Below are positions 17,381-25,498 of a stretch of 64,000 bases of DNA, one piece after another. The notes beneath the pieces were generated by a model. It was not told the origin of the DNA, searched no databases, and saw only the letters and a program-made list of their open reading frames with translations. Source of the DNA: an uncultured Aquimarina sp. (GTDB taxonomy: Bacteria > Bacteroidota > Bacteroidia > Flavobacteriales > Flavobacteriaceae). Both the position numbers and the translations under genes were made by a program. The DNA is taken from positions 62,001-126,000 of the forward strand of contig CANMLL010000017.1 in NCBI GenBank assembly GCA_947498775.1, in the 5' to 3' direction. Numbering within the stretch: position 1 is the stretch's first letter; each line of letters starts with the position of its first letter.

Positions 17381-17511
17381 ATTAGATTTTAGGGTTGATT
17401 GTGCTTCGCTTTGAGAGGTTAGTACTAAAGTTTTTAGAAATTTATATCTAAAAGCTAACCTTATCAAAGAACATTATTCTTATTTTCAGGATTACTTTAA
17501 TTCGCACATAA

Positions 17512-17967
17512 ATGAAAGAACTAATTGAAAAATTTTATACTGGTTTAAATAATCGAGATGCCGATACTATGATATCATGTTATCATGACGATATCGTTTT
17601 TGAAGATCCAGGTTTTGGCATCCTTAAGGGAGATCGTGCCAAAAATATGTGGCGCATGCTTTGTAAAAATGGAAAGGATCTCAAAGTTGAATTTTCAAAA
17701 GTTGAAGCCAACGATCAAAACGGATCTGCACATTGGGAGGCTTGGTATACTTTCAGCAAAACAGGAAGGTCGATTCATAATAAAATTGATGCCCAATTCG
17801 AATTTAAAGACGGTAAAATCATAAAACATACCGATTATTTTAATTTACATCAATGGGCATCACAAGCAATAGGCTGGAAAGGGAAATTATTAGGCGGTAC
17901 CGGATTTTTTAAGAAAAAATTAATGCAACAAACCAACCGAATGCTTGATAAATTTATACCTTCCTGA
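17512..17967 (+). CDS. NTF2-like (SnoaL) family protein, copy 1
   Basis: 151 residues with the SnoaL-like pattern: an N-terminal helix (MKELIEKFYTGLNNRDADTM), then SCYHDDIVFEDPGFGILKGD, and a strand-rich second half (FKDGKIIKHTDYFN). Members form a cone-shaped pocket and act as isomerases, hydrolases or simple ligand binders, so no reaction can be assigned. The C-terminus (about 110-151) is helical and basic. The next gene is a tandem duplicate 17 bases downstream with many identical blocks, and a sulfurtransferase follows. Confidence 0.8.
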   Translation: MKELIEKFYTGLNNRDADTMISCYHDDIVFEDPGFGILKGDRAKNMWRMLCKNGKDLKVEFSKVEANDQNGSAHWEAWYTFSKTGRSIHNKIDAQFEFKDGKIIKHTDYFNLHQWASQAIGWKGKLLGGTGFFKKKLMQQTNRMLDKFIPS

Positions 17968-17984
17968 TCGCTAATATATAATTT

Positions 17985-18443
17985 ATGAAAGAGCTTATCC
18001 AAACTTTTTATACTGCATTAAATGATCATGATGTTGATACCATGATGACTTGCTATCATGATGATATTGTTTTTCAGGATCCAATCTTCGGAAAACTAAA
18101 AGCCGATAAAGCCAAAAAAATGTGGTATTGGCTTTGCGAAAATGGAAAAGATCTCACGGCTATATTTTCGGATATAAAGATTGAGGATACCAACGGATCA
18201 GTATATTGGGAAGCCCGATATTCTTTTGGTGAAAGAAAAAGACCTGTTCTTAATCGAGTTAATGCCTCTTTCGAATTCAAAGACGGTAAAATCATAAAAC
18301 ATACGGATCATTATAGCTTAAAAAGATGGGCTTCGCAAGCCATGGGTTGGAAAGGAAAAGTTATGGGCGGAAGCACCTATTTCAAGAAAAAATTACAACA
18401 CAGATCTAATCGATTACTTGATAAATTCCAGATCAATGCATAG
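17985..18443 (+). CDS. NTF2-like (SnoaL) family protein, copy 2
   Basis: A 152-residue paralogue of the preceding gene, evidently from tandem duplication. Both share MKELI..FYT.LN, CYHDDIVF.DP, FEFKDGKIIKHTD and the motif ASQA.GWKGK..GG..FKKKL. At the DNA level several blocks (for example around GACGGTAAAATCATAAAAC) are identical. The substitutions lie mostly in the middle strands that line the pocket, consistent with different ligands. It is followed 9 bases later by the sulfurtransferase, so the three genes are likely one operon. Confidence 0.8.
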   Translation: MKELIQTFYTALNDHDVDTMMTCYHDDIVFQDPIFGKLKADKAKKMWYWLCENGKDLTAIFSDIKIEDTNGSVYWEARYSFGERKRPVLNRVNASFEFKDGKIIKHTDHYSLKRWASQAMGWKGKVMGGSTYFKKKLQHRSNRLLDKFQINA

Positions 18444-18452
18444 ACCAACCTC

Positions 18453-19301
18453 ATGAAAGAATTAGAAATCAACACTCCATTAGTAACTACCTCCTGGCTT
18501 CAGAACTATATTAATCATCCTGATTTGATAATCCTGGATGCCACTATCAAAAAAGTGGCTTCAAAAGGTGGTGAAGATATTTCTAACCTAAAAATAAAAA
18601 ATGCTCGTTTTTTTGATATTAAGAAGACCTTTTCTGATAAAAGCACCGATATTCCAAACATGCTTCCTTCGGCAAAAGATTTTGAAGAAGCTTGCAGAAA
18701 CCTTGGTATCAATTCGAATCATAAAATTGTCGTTTATGATAAACTTGGCATTTATTCGAGTCCCAGAGTATGGTGGATGTTTAAAACTATGGGGTACAAA
18801 CAGGTAGCTGTGCTTGACGGTGGTTTCCCGGCTTGGCAACAAGCAGATCTCCCTTGTGAAACGGCGACTGATGAAAATAAATATCCGCGAGGTAATTTTA
18901 ATGCCGCTTATCAACCAAAATTGGTAGTAAATTCAGAAAAGGTTCTCAATTCAATAAACAACAACAACATTTTGATTCTAGATGCCCGATCACCTGGCAG
19001 GTTTGAGGCACAGGAACCCGAACCAAGAGATGATCTTAAGGGGGGGCATATTCCAAATTCTATGAATTTACATTATGCTCGAGTGCAACATGGCGGTAAA
19101 ATGCTATCGACAAATGAGCTAAAAGAAATCCTCGCAGATTTTAATATTGAAAATAAAAAACTGATCTTTACTTGCGGTTCGGGAATTACTGCCTGCATCA
19201 TCATGTTAGCTGCAGAACTAGCAGGATACAATAATGTATCGGTGTACGATGGTTCCTGGAGTGAGTGGGGACAACTTAATGGTGTACCTATTACGAGTTA
19301 A
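18453..19301 (+). CDS. sseA: Thiosulfate/3-mercaptopyruvate sulfurtransferase
   Basis: A two-domain rhodanese of 282 residues. The N-terminal domain is inactive. The C-terminal domain has the active loop FTCGSGITAC with the persulfide cysteine at 241. CGSG(I/V)TA is the loop found in 3-mercaptopyruvate sulfurtransferases, while thiosulfate-specific enzymes have CRKGVT. DARSPGRFEAQEPEPR (177-192) and GGHIPNS carry the substrate arginines. It moves sulfur from 3-mercaptopyruvate to thiol acceptors or cyanide, in the cytoplasm. It ends the NTF2-NTF2-rhodanese unit. Confidence 0.9.
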   Translation: MKELEINTPLVTTSWLQNYINHPDLIILDATIKKVASKGGEDISNLKIKNARFFDIKKTFSDKSTDIPNMLPSAKDFEEACRNLGINSNHKIVVYDKLGIYSSPRVWWMFKTMGYKQVAVLDGGFPAWQQADLPCETATDENKYPRGNFNAAYQPKLVVNSEKVLNSINNNNILILDARSPGRFEAQEPEPRDDLKGGHIPNSMNLHYARVQHGGKMLSTNELKEILADFNIENKKLIFTCGSGITACIIMLAAELAGYNNVSVYDGSWSEWGQLNGVPITS

Positions 19302-19315
19302 TTAAAAAAATCTCT

Positions 19316-19391
19316 TCTCCCTTGAGAGAGGATTAAGTTGAGGGTGTTTTTTGAATTCCCCTCACCCTAGCCCTCTCCCCAAGTAGAGGGA
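19316..19391. repeat. Imperfect inverted repeat, C-rich dispersed element
   Basis: The gap between the sulfurtransferase and the GH3 gene contains two C/G-rich arms in an AT-rich background. One is CCCTTGAGAGAGGATTAAG followed by TTGAGGGTG; the other is CACCCTAGCCCTCTCCCC followed by AAGTAGAGGG. They are quasi-complementary and can fold together. The type recalls the CCCCTTTGGGG elements elsewhere in this window (35.4 kb, 62.6 kb). Confidence 0.6.
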
Positions 19392-19411
19392 ATACTAATA
19401 ATAGAAAGTAA

Positions 19412-20539
19412 ATGTTACATTTTGAATTCCTGTTTAAAAAAAAATTACCTGTTACACTTATACTATTTTTAACCCTCTGTTTCTTTAGCCAGGCGCAAAA
19501 CTCAAAATTTAGCTTAGACGATTTTTATTCCTATAATCCCACTTTAGACCATACTGTAGATTCCATTTTTAACTCATTGACAGAAAAGCAAAAAGTGGCG
19601 CAGATGATCATAAGTTGCACAGGAGAACTTGGAAAATCTGAAGCTACCGTAAAAAAAATGGCCAAAGATGATATTATTGGCGGGGTAGTTTTTCTAAAAG
19701 GCAGCAAAAAGGCACATTCGCAAACGATCAATGAGCTTAATAGCATTTCAGAGGAAAATAAAACTTTACCTCTCATTTTTAGTATGGATGCAGAACCTAG
19801 CCTATTTGCCAGCAGAATTAAAGGAGCGCAAAATGTAGGTAAGACCATCGATATTAAAACCGATGCACAATCAGATTCTGTGGTCAACATCATTAACAAG
19901 GAACTTAAAGAAATTGGCGTGCATCATAATTTTGCACCTGTTCTGGATATTAGCCCGACAAATGAAGCCATCAAATCTCGCAGCTACGGAAACAATAAAG
20001 ATTCTGTGATTAATCTTGCCAATCGCTTTATAAAATGTACCCAAGAAGGAGGTATTATTGCAACCGCCAAACACTTTCCGGGCCATGGATTGGTAAAAGG
20101 TGATACGCACAAACAAAGCGTATATATCGATGGACCCTTACAAGAAATCGATAACTACAAACCCATTATAGCCGATGGTGTATTATCTATTATGGTGGCG
20201 CATATTACGGTGGTGAACAATGATACTTTTGGAACCGACGGTTTGCCATCCAGTTGCTCAAGAAGAATCATTACCGACTTATTAAAAGACGGAATGTGTT
20301 TTGAAGGAATTGTAATCTCTGATGCCTTGAATATCATGAAAGCAGTTACTATTTTGGACAATGCACCGCTTCTAGCTTCAAAAGCAGGGTGCGATATGAT
20401 ATTGATGCCACAAAACGAGAGAAAAACTATGAATTCTATCCTTGAAGAAATCAAAAAGGATCCAGAATATCATAAGCAAGTTATAGCCTCTGTGAAAAAA
20501 ATCCTGAGATTAAAAGTTTGTGCTGGGATTCTGCAATAA
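19412..20539 (+). CDS. Glycoside hydrolase family 3 enzyme (beta-N-acetylhexosaminidase type)
   Basis: 375 residues: a signal peptide (1-28, ending FFSQAQ) and one GH3 N-terminal TIM-barrel domain, without the C-terminal GH3 domain, like NagZ and related hexosaminidases. Visible motifs are IGGVVFLKG, PLIFSMDAEPS, RSYG, the catalytic-loop signature TAKHFPGHG followed by a D/H pair (GDTHKQS), and the nucleophile segment VISDALNIM. It should remove terminal beta-linked N-acetylglucosamine or similar sugars in the periplasm, possibly in peptidoglycan or chitin turnover. Preceded by a C-rich repeat; no operon partner. Confidence 0.88.
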   Translation: MLHFEFLFKKKLPVTLILFLTLCFFSQAQNSKFSLDDFYSYNPTLDHTVDSIFNSLTEKQKVAQMIISCTGELGKSEATVKKMAKDDIIGGVVFLKGSKKAHSQTINELNSISEENKTLPLIFSMDAEPSLFASRIKGAQNVGKTIDIKTDAQSDSVVNIINKELKEIGVHHNFAPVLDISPTNEAIKSRSYGNNKDSVINLANRFIKCTQEGGIIATAKHFPGHGLVKGDTHKQSVYIDGPLQEIDNYKPIIADGVLSIMVAHITVVNNDTFGTDGLPSSCSRRIITDLLKDGMCFEGIVISDALNIMKAVTILDNAPLLASKAGCDMILMPQNERKTMNSILEEIKKDPEYHKQVIASVKKILRLKVCAGILQ

Positions 20540-20570
20540 ACTCTCTATTCTGTGAAAAAACATCTTCTTG

Positions 20571-20641
20571 TTAAGTTTTTTATCTATTTTATTAAATAGC
20601 TATCCCTGTTAATTAAGTTTTTTCTATTTTTGTTAAATAGC
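20571..20641 (+). promoter_or_regulatory. Two direct repeats with CTATTT..AAATAG palindromes ahead of the Fic gene
   Basis: Two copies of a 29-30 base sequence (TTAAGTTTTTT, then an imperfect palindrome CTATTTTATTAAATAG or CTATTTTTGTTAAATAG) start at 20571 and 20613, 42 bases or four helical turns apart. The second palindrome contains TATTTTTG at 20625-20632, a match to the -7 box TAnnTTTG, so a protein bound there would cover the promoter. The Fic protein has a C-terminal winged-helix-like domain and could be the regulator. Confidence 0.6.
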
Positions 20642-20663
20642 ACTTGTTTTCTATTAAAATATC

Positions 20664-21788
20664 ATGAAAAACTTTAAATCCGGATATTACATAAATCAAG
20701 GAACTTATAAAAGTTTCTCTCCAGATCCAATAAATAGACAATGGACATTGGATGACATAGATGTTATTGATTTATTGAGTAAAGCGGATCGTCAATTAGG
20801 CCGATTAGACATGTATTCGGAATATATTCCAAATATAGATCTATTCATTAGTATGCATGTACTAAAAGAAGCAACACAATCGAGTAAAATTGAAGGAACA
20901 AAAACAAATATTGAAGATGCTCTAAAAAGCAGATCCGACGTTTCTGAAGAAAAAAGGGACGACTGGGAAGAAGTTCAAAATTATATTGAAGCACTAAGAA
21001 CCGCTATTAAATCGCTTGATAAAACACCATTCTCCTCAAGGTTGATTAAACAAACCCATAAAATTCTTCTTCAGGGTGTAAGAGGTAAGCATAAAATACC
21101 AGGAGAGTTTCGAACTAGCCAAAACTGGATAGGTGGTGCTTCTATATCAGATGCAATTTTTATTCCTCCACATACTACAGAAGTTTCAGAATTAATGAGT
21201 GATTTAGAAAAGTTTGCTCATAATGAAGAATTTAAATTCCCAGATCTTTTAAAAATCGCACTTATTCATTATCAATTTGAAACAATTCACCCATTTTTAG
21301 ATGGGAATGGAAGAGTTGGCAGATTAATGATAACACTCTATCTAGTGGAAAAAGAAATTTTAAAAAGACCCATACTATACCTATCCGACTTTTTTGAGAG
21401 AAATAGAACTTTATATTATGATAATTTGATGAGAGTTAGGGAAAAGGGGGATATTCAACAATGGTTCAGATTTTTCCTGGTTGGCGTAATTGAAACCGCT
21501 AAAAGTAGTATTGAAACATTTGATAGAATTCTTAAACTTCAAAAGGATGTCGACGAAAAACTACAAAAACTAGGTAGTAGAACCAATAATGGAAGAACTG
21601 TAATAATACATATGTATAAGCATCCCCTTATTGATGCAAACAAGGTTAGTTCAATTACAGGATTATCGATGCCTTCAACTTATAAATTGATTTCAAAACT
21701 AGAACAACTAGATATATTAAAGGAATTGACAAGAGCAAAAAGAGGAAAACAATATTGGTTTCCCGAATATATTAAACTTTTCAAATAA
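20664..21788 (+). CDS. Fic family protein (AMPylation-type, class II) with winged-helix C-terminus
   Basis: 374 residues. The N-terminal Fic_N region carries the inhibitory motif S73-SKIEG (form SxxxE(G/N)), which blocks the active site from the same chain. The catalytic Fic motif HPFLDGNGRVGR is at 209-220, with the complete consensus HPFx(D/E)GNGRxxR, so it should transfer AMP (or another nucleotide phosphate) to a hydroxyl side chain of a target. After about residue 300 comes a winged-helix-like domain (KVSSITGLSMPSTYKLISKL) of the kind found in self-regulating Fic genes. Two palindromic repeats precede the gene. The target is unknown. Confidence 0.92.
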   Translation: MKNFKSGYYINQGTYKSFSPDPINRQWTLDDIDVIDLLSKADRQLGRLDMYSEYIPNIDLFISMHVLKEATQSSKIEGTKTNIEDALKSRSDVSEEKRDDWEEVQNYIEALRTAIKSLDKTPFSSRLIKQTHKILLQGVRGKHKIPGEFRTSQNWIGGASISDAIFIPPHTTEVSELMSDLEKFAHNEEFKFPDLLKIALIHYQFETIHPFLDGNGRVGRLMITLYLVEKEILKRPILYLSDFFERNRTLYYDNLMRVREKGDIQQWFRFFLVGVIETAKSSIETFDRILKLQKDVDEKLQKLGSRTNNGRTVIIHMYKHPLIDANKVSSITGLSMPSTYKLISKLEQLDILKELTRAKRGKQYWFPEYIKLFK

Positions 21789-21840
21789 AATATTTGCCTT
21801 ATAGCCATATTATAAATCATTTATCTAAAACAATCATACC

Positions 21841-22248
21841 ATGGATAATAAAAAAGAACTAGCCCTATGGCATCAATTTGTAAGTAATAGAGACACATCT
21901 AGGTTAGGCGATCTTATCGCAGATGATGCGGTATTACATTCGCCTGTAGTGTGGACACCACAAAAAGGCAAGAAAATTGTAAGCATTTATCTTACAGCAG
22001 CTGCCAGTATTATTGCCAATGACCATTTTAAATATGTGCGCGAAGTAAGCAATAACCAACATAGCATTCTTGAGTTTACTACAGTAATTGATGGAGTTAC
22101 CGTAGAAGGCGTAGATATGCTTACTTTTGATAGTGAAGGTAAATTGAAGGATATTAAAGTAATGGTTCGACCATTAAAAGCCATACAAGTAGTACATCAA
22201 AAAATGGATGAGTTTTTGGAACATATGAAAAAGCAGTTAGGGAATTAA
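21841..22248 (+). CDS. NTF2-like (SnoaL) family protein
   Basis: 135 residues with the NTF2-like pattern: an N-terminal helix, DLIADDAVLHSPVVWTPQKGK, then strands (YVREVSNNQHSILEFTTVI, DMLTFDSEGKLKDIKVMV) and a helical tail (HQKMDEFLEHMKKQL). It is a different subfamily from the tandem pair at 17.5-18.4 kb. No catalytic residues can be assigned and no partner is evident. It stands alone between the Fic gene and a lipase gene. Confidence 0.75.
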   Translation: MDNKKELALWHQFVSNRDTSRLGDLIADDAVLHSPVVWTPQKGKKIVSIYLTAAASIIANDHFKYVREVSNNQHSILEFTTVIDGVTVEGVDMLTFDSEGKLKDIKVMVRPLKAIQVVHQKMDEFLEHMKKQLGN

Positions 22249-22332
22249 AAAGAGTAATTTTATTGTGAAAAACCTCCAATTTGATCTAGATTAAAAACAC
22301 TAACTATCATTTATGAATTTAACCCGTTTGGT

Positions 22333-23043
22333 ATGACCAAAAAAGCATTTATTTTTTTATCAGGGATATTGTTGTTGTTTTGCTGTTGTTCATCCAATTC
22401 TGAATCGACAACAGCTGAGCCTGAAAGTGAGTTAGAAAATGATCAGGTAAAGACTTTTTCGTTTCTAGCATTAGGAGATTCGTACACCATTGGCCAAGGG
22501 GTTGAACAAGCAGAAAGTTGGCCGTTTCAGTTAAAAAATGCTACAAAAGCTTCTAAAAGAAGAATTGAAAAACTTACAGTTATTGCAAGAACAGGATGGA
22601 CCACCGGCAATTTATTAAACGCCATACAAGAACAATCACCGTCGAATCATGATCTAGTCTCCTTGCTTATTGGGGTGAATAATCAATTCCAAGGGGGTAG
22701 TTTTTCAAAGTTTCAGGAAGAGTTTGATAGGTTACTTGATATTGCTATTGATTTGGCCCAATCTAATAAAAAGGTAATGGTGGTTTCAATACCAGATTAT
22801 GGCGTTACTCCTTTTGGATTAAATAACAGTGAAATGATAGCCAACGAACTTGATAATTATAATGCATACATACAACAGCGCTGTACAGATATCGAGGTAG
22901 CTTTTGTTGATGTTACTACAATTTCCAGAAACCTTGGGGCTTCAGATAATGCGCTTGCGGATGATAATTTACACCCTAGTGGCTATCAGTATAACTTATG
23001 GGTAGAAAAAATGCTTCCCGTAGTCGAAGAGATTTTAAAATAG
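22333..23043 (+). CDS. SGNH/GDSL hydrolase, lipoprotein
   Basis: 236 residues with a signal that ends in a cysteine cluster (LLLFCCCSS), so it is probably a lipoprotein. The SGNH blocks are visible: block I FLALGDSYTIGQG with the nucleophile Ser, block II Gly (ARTGWTTGNL), block III GVNNQFQGG with the Asn, and block V DDNLHPSGYQY with the Asp-x-x-His pair. It is an esterase or lipase-like hydrolase acting in the periplasm or on the outer membrane. It precedes the AraC gene but an operator-like repeat lies between them. Confidence 0.9.
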   Translation: MTKKAFIFLSGILLLFCCCSSNSESTTAEPESELENDQVKTFSFLALGDSYTIGQGVEQAESWPFQLKNATKASKRRIEKLTVIARTGWTTGNLLNAIQEQSPSNHDLVSLLIGVNNQFQGGSFSKFQEEFDRLLDIAIDLAQSNKKVMVVSIPDYGVTPFGLNNSEMIANELDNYNAYIQQRCTDIEVAFVDVTTISRNLGASDNALADDNLHPSGYQYNLWVEKMLPVVEEILK

Positions 23044-23053
23044 CTCAATGATA

Positions 23054-23101
23054 ATTGTCCAAAATTGACAATAGTATTTTATTCCTGGATTCTTACCTTT
23101 C
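23054..23101 (+). promoter_or_regulatory. Operator-promoter module of the AraC-type gene
   Basis: ATTGTCCAAAATTGACAA (23054-23071) contains the arms TTGTC and GACAA. It is followed 22 bases later by TACCTTTC (23094-23101), one base off the -7 consensus TAnnTTTG. The same 18 bases and the same spacing recur after the AraC gene at 23990, so it looks like a binding site with a fixed position relative to the promoter. Confidence 0.65.
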
Positions 23102-23116
23102 ATAAAAGAAATATTT

Positions 23117-23986
23117 ATGGGCAATCCCACACAACTTGATCGATATAAATCTTTACTCGACTTTTTGGATCAAAAATTTAAGGAGGATATTTCTATTAAG
23201 GACATAGAAGAGGTTTCGTATTACTCCTACAGAAACATTAATCGAATTTTTCTTGCCTTGCACCATGAAACTATCGGAAAATACATAAAACGAATAAAAC
23301 TAGAAAAAGCTGCCCAATATCTTAAATATTCAGATAATACGATTTCAGACATTGCTTTTGAGGTTGGTTATAGTGATATTGCAGCTTTCAGTAAAGCCTT
23401 CAAAAATCAATTTAATTGTGCTCCTTCTCAATTTAGAGAAACACAAGAACTCAAACAGCAAATAATTCGAAAAGCAATAGCTGAAAATAAAAGTAGTCAA
23501 AAACCTTCTCCTGCATTTGAAATTGAAGAGCTCCCCAGTTTTGAAATTCTATATTTGACATATCAAGGTTCTTTTGAAGATATTAAGGCTATAAAACAAG
23601 TCTGGAAACAGCTCATGGAGTATGCTTTTAAAAAGAAGTTGATAGATGATGACAGTATATTTCTTGCAGAGATATTAGATGACAATGAGATCACTGATAG
23701 CCTAAATTGTCGATATAATGCCGGTATTGTAGTAGAAACTCCTTTAAAATTTGAACCGAAAGCACTCTTTAGAACTAAAACCATTACGCCCCAAAAATAT
23801 GCCAAATTTCTGCATAAAGGCAGTCATGAAAACTCGTTACTCACCTATGATTATATCTACTCTAACTGGTTAACAGATATACATCTAGAATTAGAAGATA
23901 AACCTACTCTAGAATTTTTTCTGAATGATGAGAAAGACACTCCCCTGGACGAATTACTTACCGAAATCTATATTCCTGTTCAATAG
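23117..23986 (+). CDS. AraC-type regulator with GyrI-like effector domain
   Basis: 289 residues. The N-terminal 100 residues hold the two helix-turn-helix motifs of the AraC family; the second (SDIAFEVGYSDIAAFSKAFK) is a close match to the signature. The C-terminal half (about 135-289) is a GyrI-like small-molecule-binding domain (FEIEELPSFEILYLTYQGSF at its start), as in Rob, BmrR and related multidrug-sensing regulators. It likely binds a hydrophobic compound and controls the genes after it. The same operator-like repeat stands before its own gene and before the following membrane-gene operon, which suggests autoregulation together with control of that operon. Confidence 0.9.
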   Translation: MGNPTQLDRYKSLLDFLDQKFKEDISIKDIEEVSYYSYRNINRIFLALHHETIGKYIKRIKLEKAAQYLKYSDNTISDIAFEVGYSDIAAFSKAFKNQFNCAPSQFRETQELKQQIIRKAIAENKSSQKPSPAFEIEELPSFEILYLTYQGSFEDIKAIKQVWKQLMEYAFKKKLIDDDSIFLAEILDDNEITDSLNCRYNAGIVVETPLKFEPKALFRTKTITPQKYAKFLHKGSHENSLLTYDYIYSNWLTDIHLELEDKPTLEFFLNDEKDTPLDELLTEIYIPVQ

Positions 23987-23989
23987 CAG

Positions 23990-24037
23990 ATTGTCCAAAA
24001 TTGACAAACATTGCGACCAGTATTGAGATTACTTTTG
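23990..24037 (+). promoter_or_regulatory. Operator-promoter module of the membrane-gene operon
   Basis: A second exact copy of ATTGTCCAAAATTGACAA (23990-24007) is followed, again after 22 bases, by TACTTTTG (24030-24037), a perfect TAnnTTTG box. The start of the short membrane protein gene is 16 bases further on. It starts three bases after the AraC stop codon. Confidence 0.7.
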
Positions 24038-24053
24038 CCTCATAACCAGAAAT

Positions 24054-24224
24054 ATGAGCAATACTACATTTCAAAAACATTGGTACCTGGGGATTTTAGG
24101 ATTTGTTGGTTTCTATAAATTCCTATATGTAATTGATTATTTTCAAGGCCAAGGATCTTTGTGGGATCTATTAAACCTGTTATGGTTCTTCTGGTTTTTA
24201 TACTTTTTACCAAATAAAAAATAA
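24054..24224 (+). CDS. Short membrane protein, 56 residues
   Basis: ATG 24054 to TAA 24222-24224. Two hydrophobic segments are visible, one around residues 10-29 (WYLGILGFVGFYKFLYVIDY) and one around 38-52 (DLLNLLWFFWFLYFL), ending in a short basic tail. It is probably a small two-helix inner-membrane protein. The LGxLGFxGF pattern recalls small DUF3796-like proteins, but this is weak. It lies directly behind the AraC-controlled promoter module and 7 bases before the hydroxylase gene, so it is the first gene of that operon. Confidence 0.7.
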   Translation: MSNTTFQKHWYLGILGFVGFYKFLYVIDYFQGQGSLWDLLNLLWFFWFLYFLPNKK

Positions 24225-24231
24225 TGGCGAA

Positions 24232-25107
24232 ATGAACGTAGAAGAAATTATCGCGCTTTTTGAAACCTCCAAGATTTTAACCTATATTGGTTACTTCTTT
24301 ATCATCAACATTTCACTTGTCACATTTGAAATTTTTCTAGATCTTTTTGCCACCAAAGAAAGACGATGGAAAGATACCGGAGCAAACATCATTATCTTTT
24401 TTCTAGGGCAATTATTAGAGAAAACGATTTTTGGTTCTATCGGGCTTATTTGTCTGTTACCATTTTATCATCTTACTCCATTAGAAATCCCAATGAATGG
24501 CTGGACTTGGGTATTAGGGTTACTTGCAGCCGATTTTACATATTATTGGATGCATCGCATCGAGCATGAACATCGCATTTTGTGGGCAAACCATAGTGTG
24601 CATCACTCTTCTGAAGATTATAACCTTACGATTTCGATGCGCTTAAGTATTATTGAAAGTGTCATTGAGTGGATCTTTCTAATCCCCATGATCCTTATTG
24701 GATTCAACTCTTTTCAGGCGATTATATCCCTGGTGTTTGTGGCACAATATCAAACCTGGATCCATACCGAACGTATTATTAAACTAGGTTGGCTTGACGA
24801 GGTTTTTAATACACCTTCAGTTCATAGAGTACATCATGGTTCTAATCACAAATATCTTGACAAAAACTACGGAGGTATTCTAATCCTTTGGGATAAATTA
24901 TTTGGAACCTTTCAAAGGGAAGAAGAGAAAGTGATATACGGTTTAACCAAAAATATTAATTCTAATAATCCCATTACCATCAATTTTATTGAATATCAAA
25001 ACATCTGGAATGATGTGAAACGATGCAGAACCTGGAAAGATCGGTTTAGGATCATCTTTGGAAACCTAATATGGAAGCCTTCTTATTTTAAAAAAGACAA
25101 ATCATGA
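24232..25107 (+). CDS. Sterol desaturase/fatty acid hydroxylase family membrane protein
   Basis: 291 residues with four or more membrane helices. The histidine boxes of the di-iron membrane hydroxylase family are present: HRIEHEHR (HxxxH type), HSVHHSSEDYN (HxxHH) and HRVHHGSNHKY near residue 200. Members hydroxylate or desaturate lipids, carotenoids or sterols at the membrane. The substrate is not evident. It is translated with the short membrane protein upstream and overlaps the NTF2-like gene by 4 bases (ATGA). The AraC-type regulator upstream suggests induction by a lipophilic compound. Confidence 0.88.
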   Translation: MNVEEIIALFETSKILTYIGYFFIINISLVTFEIFLDLFATKERRWKDTGANIIIFFLGQLLEKTIFGSIGLICLLPFYHLTPLEIPMNGWTWVLGLLAADFTYYWMHRIEHEHRILWANHSVHHSSEDYNLTISMRLSIIESVIEWIFLIPMILIGFNSFQAIISLVFVAQYQTWIHTERIIKLGWLDEVFNTPSVHRVHHGSNHKYLDKNYGGILILWDKLFGTFQREEEKVIYGLTKNINSNNPITINFIEYQNIWNDVKRCRTWKDRFRIIFGNLIWKPSYFKKDKS

Positions 25108-25457
25108 TAAAAACCATAGCACATCAGTTAGTAGCATTACTGCGAGAAAAACGGTTTTTAGAAGCTCAGGAACAATTGTTTACCATAGATGCAATAAATC
25201 AGGAACCTGAGTTGTATAAAGAACGATCTGTATTTGGATTAAAAGCGATGATGGTCAAAGAGAAAAGATTTCTCTCTAATATCAAAAAATGGAATCATTT
25301 TGAAGTCTCTGAACCCTTAATAAGTAAGCATCATTTCACGATCCATATGATTACAGATGTACTTTTAAAAAATGAACAAAATGTACGTATTGATGAAATT
25401 ATTATTTACGAAGTTGACAATAACAAGATCATTAAGGAGCAATTTTTTTACAGATAA
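25104..25457 (+). CDS. NTF2-like family protein
   Basis: 117 residues. MIKTIAHQLVALLREKRFLE forms the N-terminal helices and the rest has strands that fit a SnoaL-like/NTF2 fold (HHFTIHMITDVLLKNEQNVR, IDEIIIYEVDNNKIIKEQFF). It overlaps the hydroxylase stop by 4 bases, so the two are translationally coupled, and it may bind or isomerise a product of that enzyme. No active-site residues can be named. Confidence 0.75.
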   Translation: MIKTIAHQLVALLREKRFLEAQEQLFTIDAINQEPELYKERSVFGLKAMMVKEKRFLSNIKKWNHFEVSEPLISKHHFTIHMITDVLLKNEQNVRIDEIIIYEVDNNKIIKEQFFYR

Positions 25458-25498
25458 CATTTTAAACAACCTTAAACAGATTTCTGGCTTGTAGATTA

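Noticed and set aside
20571..20641. The repeat before the Fic gene as a mobile-element end
   Set aside because: No matching copy or target duplication on the other side of the gene; position over the promoter favours an operator.
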